The notes under the pieces: generated by a model
Told to the model about the DNA's origin: nothing
Seen by the model: the letters and a program-made list of their open reading frames with translations, nothing else
The model's database searches: none
Position numbers and translations under genes: made by a program
DNA from: Impatiens glandulifera
Taxonomy: Eukaryota; Streptophyta; Magnoliopsida; Ericales; Balsaminaceae
NCBI RefSeq assembly: GCF_907164915.1
Contig: NC_061868.1
Coordinates: 29,321,819 to 29,385,818 of the forward strand
DNA length: 64,000 nt
Reading direction: 5' to 3'
Shown here: in pieces, positions 56,513-64,000 of the stretch
How positions within the stretch are numbered: position 1 is the first letter of the stretch
Layout of the letters: each line of letters begins with the position of its first letter

Positions 56513-56741
56513 ATTGCAAGGAGGAAAATGCAAGGAGGAAAATGCAAGGAGGAAAATGCATCTGTCGCAGGCGACAGTGCATCTGTCGCAGGCGGGAAAT
56601 GCATATGTCGTATGCGACAGATGCACTGTCGCCTGCGACAGATGCATTTCCCGCCTGCGACAGATGCACTGTCGTCTGCGACAGATGCACTGTCGTCTGC
56701 GACAGATGCACTGTCGCCTGCGACAGATGCACTGTCGCCTT
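56513..56741. repeat. 13-bp repeat and 21-bp foldback array, right side of MULE C
   Basis: Four copies of GCAAGGAGGAAAAT-like sequence (56516-56560) are followed by about nine 21-bp units, which flip orientation twice near 56600-56660. On the minus strand the units read in frame as GDSASVA heptapeptides, in a stretch upstream of the presumed transposase start. Confidence 0.85.
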
Positions 56742-57044
56742 CGTCACCTTCGTCGGATGTATATTTCACTGTAAAACAAATCAGCCAAGCTCTAAAACCA
56801 TTATTCCATGACCTAACCTACATCCTAGACTCTAAACGATAAAACCCTAAAACGACGAAGGTCTAACCTGAATGTTGAAGACGTTCCAGTTTTGTTGATG
56901 ATGAAGGAAGGATCCGTTGATGATGAAGGAAGCTTGATGATGAAGGAAGCTTGATGATGAAGAACCTTGATGATGATGAAGGAAGGACGGGGAAAGGACG
57001 GTTGGTGGAGAGGAGGGAAAGGGACATTTCAGTAACTGAAAGGC

Positions 57045-57168
57045 GCACTACTGATTTTATTTTTTTTTATTTTTTTTTTTTAAATAAAGGGTAAAACTGA
57101 TAAAATTATAAATGACATGTTAAAAGTGGTAATAACCCTCTTATGAGGGTTATTCCATCAAATTTCCC
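57045..57168 (-). repeat. Right TIR of MULE C
   Basis: It is the inverted counterpart of 50072-50210, lacking about 31 bases that include the extra palindrome of the left arm. Confidence 0.88.
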
Positions 57169-57390
57169 CCTCCTATTCTTAGGAACGAGCTTAAGTGAGA
57201 GGAGAACTTAGTAGAGATTGAAGGGTGTTATTATAATATTTAATTAATTAATTGTCATTAAAGTTGTGCATTGTTATTGTTATAAATTTTTTACGAGAGT
57301 ATAAATGAGTATAGATAATTTATAAATCAATTAATCAATATATATTGATAAAATTGGAGTTTGTCTTAATTAATATATTCATAAAGAAAA

Positions 57391-58416
57391 TTATAAAGGT
57401 AAATAAACAAAAAATATATATATAAGGGTAAATAAACAATATTTGTTCTAATGGTTAAAATATTTTATTTGTAAATTCTTATTACATTTTTTTAAAACTT
57501 TATTGTTTTGTTCTTCTTTTTTTTTGTTTTGTTGAGATATCTATAATTACTAGCCAAAAGATGTTTATATTTTTTTCTAGGTTAATATATGAATGAATAT
57601 ATTTAGTTACACCAAAATTTAGAAAATTAAAATATTAATTAATTACTCTGTATTATTATTTTTTTAAATATTATATATAGTTTTTTTTTTAAGTTATAAC
57701 ATTAATTTTTAATTTATAATCATGTATTTTCTTTAAAATATTTTTAAATATTATTGAGATGGTATGATTGCAAGTTGACCATATTCTAGAAATAATCAAA
57801 AATTCGTATTGGAGTGGGCTTAAATTTTGTGTAATAAATTATATATAAAAAAGGCGTTATATTATAATATTTAAATAAGTTTAGTTATACTAAATTTTAA
57901 AATATAAAATTCATCTAAATAAAATATATATTTATATCCTTAGCTAAATCTCGTTCAATATAGAGGGTAAAATAGTCGGTATAAAAATCATCCTTCATTC
58001 TATTATAAAATTTTATCTTCACTTAACCGTAACAAAAAATAATATTAAAACTAAGTAAATATTTTATTTAATCATTAGAGTGATATGAAAACAAATATAA
58101 AAAATTAAATGGTGCTAACCTGATAAATTCTTAAGATTGTAATATTTAATCAATTCTTAATGTCTTAATATTTAATCAAGTATAATAAAATTAAATCGGT
58201 TATAAATATTATAATTAAATTAACTAATATAATAATTAAGAAGATGAAAATTTAAGAAGAGAATTAGAAAAAAAAATATAGTAAAGAAGATGAGATTCTC
58301 TCTTTTAAAAATTAAAAATTAAATTAAAAATATTTTTTAAACAACTTACAAATAAATTAAGAAGGGAATAAATAATGTAGAATTAGGTTATATATATATA
58401 TAAATGTAGAATTAGG

Positions 58417-58495
<79 letters not shown>

Positions 58496-59343
58496 GAATT
58501 AAAAATAAAGGATCACTTAAGCCCCATGTATATACATCCCTGACCATATTGTTGTTCTAAAATTTAGTAGCATATAAATGAGGTTTATTTCTTCGGTTAT
58601 AACAAATAAATTGTTCATTTTATTTTGGAAGATCTCTATAAGAGTTTTGGACAAAATATTGATATTCTAATCGGGGCTTATTTAAATATGCAGTCGGAAA
58701 ATTTAGAAAATCAAGTCTTTTTTTTTAGAGCATCGCTTCCTTGTGAGTTGTGTGTGAGCTTTCATTATGAGATAATCAATGTAATACTCATGTAACAATC
58801 TTGATAATAATGTTGAGAGTCTCTTGTGTTTCGAAAGTGGACGTAAGCATGTTTTGGCCGAACCACTAAAACCTTCTGTATGCGTTCTTTAGTTGCTTTC
58901 TTTCATTTCTGCAATTGTTCGATGTTGTTGTTCTTGCATTAAAGTGATACTTCATCTCATGGTATTCCAACATGATTTTCACAAAATGTTTTGTAGATGC
59001 CTTTTGTTATAGAATTATTTTTCATTTAAATCTATTGGATAATATGTTTAATTTGTAGTCCAAGATTTTTTAGCTTAATGGGTTGAAAGTAGAAAACCTT
59101 TTAAAAGTTAAATTTGAAAAACATAATTAAGACTTGAATTCCAAGTTTTTTATTTTTGCATTGAAATTACATTTGCATTTTTAATGAGTTGGTAAGTTGC
59201 TGGTGAAAATAGTTTATGCAATCTCAAAAAATGAATTAAAATCCTGAAATGTTGCTTGCTCTTAGTTTTAATTTCCTGTTGTGTCATTATCTTATAAAAA
59301 TTTAAAACAAAGTCTAGTAAACTTATTTTAATATAATAATATA
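57391..59343. other. AT-rich spacer with a TA microsatellite
   Basis: (TA)n spans about 58418-58488, preceded by a short duplication of ATGTAGAATTAGGTTATATA. No gene is seen. Confidence 0.65.
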
Positions 59344-59520
59344 TGTTAGAATGAGCTAAATGAAAAAGAAAGAATAAATTAAAAAATAGTTAATTAAGAT
59401 TAAATGTTTTTTAATGGATTAAAATAAATTTAGATAAAACTAAGTTTAATCTTATACGACATAGTTTTGATGATGACTAAGTAAATAAAACTAAGTTATG
59501 CAAATGTTTATGCGCAGGTA

Positions 59521-60010
59521 CAACTCAAGATGCGCGAGTAGACGTCTTAGTGCAAAAAGACATCTCAAGATAAAGATGCGCGAGTAGACGTCTCAAGCTG
59601 AAGATGCGCGGGTAGACGTCTTAGTGCGAGCAGACGTCTCACTTTAACAGACGTAGTGGTCTGAAGAAGCGCGAGCAGACGTCTCACTTCAACAGATGCA
59701 ATGGTTTGAAGAAGCGCGAACAAACGTCTCACTTCAACAGATGTAGTGGTCTGAAGAAGCGCGAACATACGTCTCACTTCAACAGACGCAGTGGTCTAAA
59801 GAAGCGCGGGCAGACGTCTCACTTCAACATGCGCAATTGTCGGAAAAAACATGAGCAGACGTCTCACTTCAACAGACGCAGTGGTCTGAAAAACACGAGC
59901 AGACGTCTCACTTCAACGGACGCAGTGATCTGAAGAAGCGTGAGCAGACGCCCTACTTCAGCAGAAATCTGAAGAAGGGTGAGCAGACGCCTTACTTCAG
60001 TAGGCGTTTG
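59521..60010. repeat. 45-bp minisatellite in the solo LTR
   Basis: About nine units of GAAGAAGCGCGAGCAGACGT + CTCACTTCAACAGACGCAGTGGTCT, preceded by shorter relatives (GATGCGCGAGTAGACGTCTT). It lies about 320 bases upstream of the LTR TATA box, where enhancers of retrotransposons are usual. The frames crossing it are repeats, not genes. Confidence 0.85.
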
Positions 60011-60328
60011 AAGAAGTGCTTTGCTTATCTACACAGCTCATCAGCATAGTGGATAGAAGAGTTGGTTATAAGCAGACTTTTTAGTCAGCTTATTACAACT
60101 ATCACCAAATGCTCAACCATAAGAAAGTTGACACGTATCTTCGAATCAGAGTCGACTGTTGCCTACATTTCAACATCAAAGTACAACGTCAAATCTCTGA
60201 ACTTATGAACGACGGACCCCTGTATTTCCGGTACGACGGATCCCCGAATTACTGGATTTGAGGTACGACAAATTTTTCCCAGTTATTTCACAATCCAAGA
60301 TTCAGAGTCGACTGTTGCTACACTTCAC

Positions 60329-60336
60329 TATAAAAG
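60329..60336 (+). promoter_or_regulatory. TATA box of the solo LTR
   Basis: TATAAAAG in the context CACTATAAAAGATC, as in the LTRs of copia element 2. Confidence 0.65.
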
Positions 60337-60861
60337 ATCTTCAGAGTACAACGGTGACTTCCCCGGTTACAGTTCCAGTTTACACAAGCTTTAAGTTCTT
60401 ACTCTCTCTCTATTATAAAAGCATACATTGTATAGGCTGAGAGTATTTTCATTATTGTAAGTTGAATAGAAGTTGTTTGTTCAACATAGTGAGTGTTAGG
60501 AATTCAAAACATGCATTTGTTAAGTCCTGAGTTTCTGACTGGGTTTGTATAGGCTCTATATAAACTAAAGTCTTCTAGTGAAATTATTCTAGAAACAGAA
60601 GAAGGAGTGACGTATGAGTTTTATCTCCGAACATTCATAAAACTCTCGTGTCATTTATTTTTTCGCATCTTTCTGTCTTGCATCCGTAGCTTCAAATTTA
60701 GCAAGCATTCCGCACTTGAAACCGTTTATGAGCTTGCGACAATTTGTGTAGAATAGAAACAGGTTTTAAGTCCTTAACAAGATTAAAACTGAATTGAAAG
60801 ACAAGATTAACTCAACAATATTAACCTCCTTCTGTTCTGTTGTTGTATTCGATTCTAACAA

Positions 60862-62000
60862 TATATCAAATGATATTTAAAACATTAAAATATATATTAT
60901 AATTGTAAGTATTTAATTTTATATAACATATAAAATATAAATATATATATATATATACATTACAGTTTAAATTATTTTATTTGATAATGTGTTAAAGACT
61001 TTTAAAAATTTATAAATTTTTATGAGGTTATTTTTTATTATATCATTTGATAACATTTTTTTTATAAAATTAAATATATACTTTAATTCATTGGGATTAA
61101 ATTATAAAAATTTTCGTAATGATATTTATTGACATTCTAATAAAATTAATCATATTACTTCTGTTTATACATACATGGGTCATTTAAGTTAATTTGCTGA
61201 TTTTTATTTTTATAAAATATGATTTGTCATCTTTAAAAGTCTTCACGTATTTTATTTTATTATTATTAAAAACTTGTATCATTGACAACTAAGAAAGAAC
61301 AAAGGAAGGTTTAAAATAATCTCTAAACATTTGTAGGCGTTATATCGACAAGATAAGTTAAGGCTGGAAGCATGCTTAATCCAATTAAGCTTCCACCTAA
61401 TTTAATATATATAATTTTCTAAATTATTAAATCAATTTTAATTTTACAGATTTTTAACAAAGTAGAATTTGTTCACTTCAATTGTCAGAAAAAAAATTAC
61501 AAGTTGCGATTAAAACTGATTTATGAATTCCAAAAATATGGTTTTGACTTATATTTGGTTTTTAATAGGCCTAAACATTTTGATTTTAATAAAACAAAAT
61601 AAATCTATTTCTTGATACATCTATTAAGATTTAATTCCTTAGTTGTGAATCTTATTAAAAATAAAAAATTGAATATGATCTTATTTTTTTTATTTGTTTT
61701 TAAAATTGCATTTAAATTTTGAGTTTTTAAATTACTTTTATGTTATGCAGTGACTTAAATGAAGAGATCATATAATTTCACATGATGATTTCAATTTGGA
61801 AAGATAATGTAAGAAATGGAATTGAAACGGGCTAATTGTTTGGATGATTAATGATATGCTAACATGTAAATTTGTTTGACAACTTAAGAACTATTTGTAA
61901 GTTATTTTAGTTATTAGTTCATTAACCTTAATCATTTGATTCTTTGATGGATTTTATGATTTATATTTACATTATATGATTTAAATTTAAGTTTCAAAAT
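60862..62000. other. AT-rich spacer, nothing recognised
   Basis: No open frame of note and no repeat beyond short A/T runs. Confidence 0.6.
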
Positions 62001-62126
62001 TAGGGGTGGGATCTACTATTTGAGGGCATGTCTCAATTGTTGTCAATTTCTTAAAAAACACTTTAAAATCATATAAAAAGAATTTTAAAGTGTTTCACAA
62101 CATTTGGAACAACAGATCCGCCCCTA
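62001..62126. repeat. 126-bp foldback (MITE-like) element
   Basis: The ends TAGGGGTGGGATCT and, inverted, TAGGGGCGGATCTG pair. Inner arms AAACACTTTAAAATC (62056-62070) and GAATTTTAAAGTGTTT (62079-62094) also pair. The hAT-like TAGGGG ends suggest a small MITE, but no convincing 8-bp duplication is seen. Confidence 0.5.
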
Positions 62127-62410
62127 AAATTATAACTTATTTTATCGGAGAATGAGCACCCAAAGCTCGGAAATCCAACAAATAGTAGGTAGTTAATAAT
62201 AATTGAGTATTGTCTTATAGACTCATTGTTGCTACGACTAGTGACGAATGCAAGATTAAAAGTCGGAGTGAACTTAAAAAAATTGGGGGTGAATTTAAAA
62301 ATATAATACTTTAAAAGAAAATTAATAAATGGATAAAGTAAGTTAAAAGAAAGCGGTTGATAGTTTAGCCTATACAGAGATGGGTAAAAAGGACCTTAAA
62401 GAAAGCTTGC

Positions 62411-62680
62411 TTAAACATTCAGTTGGACAACTTTCCTTGAGCAGATAGGACACAGCGCCATCAACAGACATACAAGTATAGCTATGAGACGGGCCTTTAT
62501 CATATATAAGGCGGTTAGAGGCCGCAGCGGGACTCCCATAGGAGCTATATATTTGACACGGGTTTGCCGTAATGCTGAAACTATGACGAATGCATCTATC
62601 GTCATTGATGCATAAATAAAGAGACCAATTAGTAGTGATTCAATTCCTTCTATGGTTCCATTCAGCTCACCCGAACTCAT
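62411..62680 (-). CDS. Unrecognised 89-residue ORF with two hydrophobic segments
   Basis: From the ATG at 62680 it reads MSSGELNGTIEGIESLLIGL, with hydrophobic stretches around LLIGLFIYASMTIDAFVIV and ARLIAILVCLLMALC and a loop RQTRVKYIAPMGVPLRPLTA. Base composition is higher in G+C than the flanks. The frame continues upstream without an ATG to 62794. I do not recognise a family. It may be an exon of a membrane-protein gene, an organelle-derived insert or chance. Confidence 0.3.
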   Translation of the reverse strand: MSSGELNGTIEGIESLLIGLFIYASMTIDAFVIVSALRQTRVKYIAPMGVPLRPLTALYMIKARLIAILVCLLMALCPICSRKVVQLNV

Positions 62681-62799
62681 ACATAGATCCGCCAATTGAA
62701 TTTTATTCAAAATCAAATCTTTCGAAATATCTCGACCAAAATTTAATCTTTTCACATCTTCGATTTCAAATTTTATAAAATTATGAAAACTCAAATATA

Positions 62800-64000
62800 A
62801 AAATATACCACATCTTTTGAGTAGGACATAGAATTGAGACCCTTAGACATTTTTAGTTCTCAGTTTCTCTTGGATTAAATCATGTTGCAATTTATAAATA
62901 AAAACTTTCTTTCTTAATTAAGATTCTTTTTTACAGTTTATCTTTTCAACCTCTTTTTTTTTTCTATCTTTCAAAAATGGTGAGGAAGAAATCAAAAGAA
63001 CATAAAACAATAACACGTTTTGAAATGCAATAAGAACTGAGCAGGATTGGCACATACAACCAGTCCAAGCCAGGTAATCTCTAGACAGATCCTTTGTCAC
63101 AATCAATTTACATTCCAAATTTTAATGGAATGCAACCAGCTGTTAACTGCTCATTGCCAGTCTAGGACCAAAGAAAAACTCCATCTGGAATCTTGTAGGA
63201 CAATAATAGAGGAATGCATTTCAATTTTCTTGATTATTTGCAAAAGGGGTCTCCTAAATTTCATAGTAGTGGCAGCAATCATTGTATGCAACTCAAATGG
63301 AACCATCCTTCATGCTGAATCATCAACAAACCTCAAACTAGCAGACCGATGGAGTCGACAAACAAAATCAGGTTTTAGTGGAAACATAGTGTTTCTAACT
63401 TTCAAAAGGCAATACTGCTCATGATGAAAAACAGATGTTGGGTTTACAAAGTTACAAGATAGAAGAAACTGGCTTTTGACCAAAGACAGCTCCATAATAA
63501 ACAAAATATTATGTGTTGTGTTGTAAATCCTTTTTACACACTGAAAATCACATCTAACAAAGCTCAAAACAAGACATCTTTCGGCGTGGGAGAACAGCAA
63601 GAAAGAACAGAAATCAAGCTGGAAAGGATCCAAGTAAGAATAGAGAAAAAGAAGAAGCCTCTATTGATACCAGAGTTATTCAACAAGCCTATTTATAAAC
63701 AATTTTGGTTTCTATACCTGAATCTAAATTCGACTGGATATGAGAAGCTGACAAGAAATTTTTAAAACTTTGTTTTACCAAGTTAAGGTTCAAGATGTGA
63801 TCTCATCTGAAACCACGAATGCTATATTCACTTATAGAAGCATGCAAAATCCATAAACACACATGCTTAAGAGTATTTATCCCAACAAATGGGTGCATGT
63901 ATTATTTAACACATAACGCGGATATTATCTGGTAAAAACAAACAGACATTAGCTTATTAAGGTCCCTTAGACCATAAGATGACAGGGTCCTATTATGATA
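62800..64000. other. Terminal stretch without a supported gene
   Basis: Composition becomes less A/T-biased from about 62930. Short frames exist on both strands (for example 63047-63424), but none shows a motif. It could be UTR or intron of a gene lying beyond the window. Confidence 0.4.

Larger units (their letters stand above)
50072..57168. mobile_element. MULE C: complete Mutator-like element (7.1 kb) with 8-bp target duplication
   Basis: The ends are exact inverted copies over at least 42 bases (GGGAAATTTGATGGAATAAC...). CCTCCTAT flanks both sides (50064-50071 and 57169-57176), within the 8-11 bp range made by MULEs. Inside are an accessory-gene remnant (plus), a 445-bp tandem array, an open transposase gene (minus) and 21-bp foldback arrays near each end. 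It is the best-preserved element in the window and may be autonomous. Confidence 0.93.
59344..60861 (+). mobile_element. Solo copia LTR, 1518 bp, with 5-bp target duplication
   Basis: It starts TGTTAGAATGAG and ends CGATTCTAACA. ATATA flanks both ends (59339-59343 and 60862-60866), though the AT-rich context weakens this. The right third matches the LTRs of copia element 2 (GGAGTGACGTATGAGTTTTA, TCCGAACATTCATAAAA, TTCCGCACTTGAAACC, GACAATTTGTGTAGAATAG). A TATAAAAG box lies at 60329-60336. No internal region follows, so it formed by LTR-LTR recombination. Confidence 0.83.

Noticed and set aside
56557..56769. GDSASVA heptapeptide repeat as the true N-terminus of the MULE C transposase
   Set aside because: The frame starts with GTG, and an AATTGCAG acceptor followed by the ATG at 56454 matches the start region of the MULE B gene better.
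59565..59933. Repeat-encoded proteins on both strands
   Set aside because: Both are readings of the 45-bp minisatellite inside the solo LTR.
62411..62680. Organelle-derived or membrane-transporter gene
   Set aside because: Composition and hydrophobic segments hint at it, but no family motif is recognised, so no product is named.

Overview
This window is nuclear DNA of a flowering plant, most likely a eudicot. It has intron-containing plant genes (a class B heat stress factor and an F-box protein of the At4g00755 type), plant Ty1/copia elements primed by initiator tRNA-Met, and Mutator-like elements (MULEs) carrying DUF1985/Ulp1 genes. The extra ORFs of the copia element resemble, from memory only, predicted proteins common in Lamiales, so an asterid is my weak guess. 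Only about 2 kb is clear host coding sequence. The rest is nested transposons and AT-rich spacer.

Layout. 1-4720: the 5' half of a minus-strand copia element (LTR 3479-4720) inserted into an older minus-strand ORF3-type gene (4721-5926). 6043-9150: AT-rich spacer with large microsatellites. 9149-9923: a tRNA-derived SINE-like stub into which a 697-bp hAT-type MITE has inserted (8-bp duplication TGCCTACC). 11865-14480: five-exon F-box gene (minus). 14927-20298: MULE A, truncated, carrying a broken DUF1985-Ulp1 gene (plus) and the C-terminal half of a transposase (minus). 21202-46132: MULE B, with long terminal inverted repeats (TIRs), a decayed DUF1985-Ulp1 gene containing an array of amplified mini-exons, a decayed transposase, and a captured BRCA1/BARD1-like BRCT fragment. 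Its transposase is split by a 13.5-kb copia element (27861-41358, duplication CAATC). That element carries, downstream of pol, three tandem paralogous ORFs, each behind its own TATA-like box. 47661-48635: HSFB2-type gene (minus) with a heat-shock element. 50072-57168: MULE C, with near-perfect TIRs, an 8-bp duplication CCTCCTAT, an uninterrupted 861-residue transposase, a gutted accessory gene and a five-copy 445-bp tandem array. 59344-60861: a solo copia LTR (duplication ATATA) with a 45-bp minisatellite. 60862-64000: AT-rich spacer with a small foldback element and one unrecognised ORF.

How the parts relate. MULEs A, B and C share one plan: two convergent genes, with DUF1985-Ulp1 rightward from the left TIR and the MuDR-type transposase leftward from the right TIR, separated by foldback repeats. 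Only the MULE C transposase is open throughout. The two copia elements, the solo LTR and the ORF3-type fragments belong to related families with TGTTAG...CTAACA ends. The copia coding regions are dead, and most of their stop codons look like C-to-T transitions, as expected for methylated DNA. All alignments, splice calls and divergences here were made by eye.
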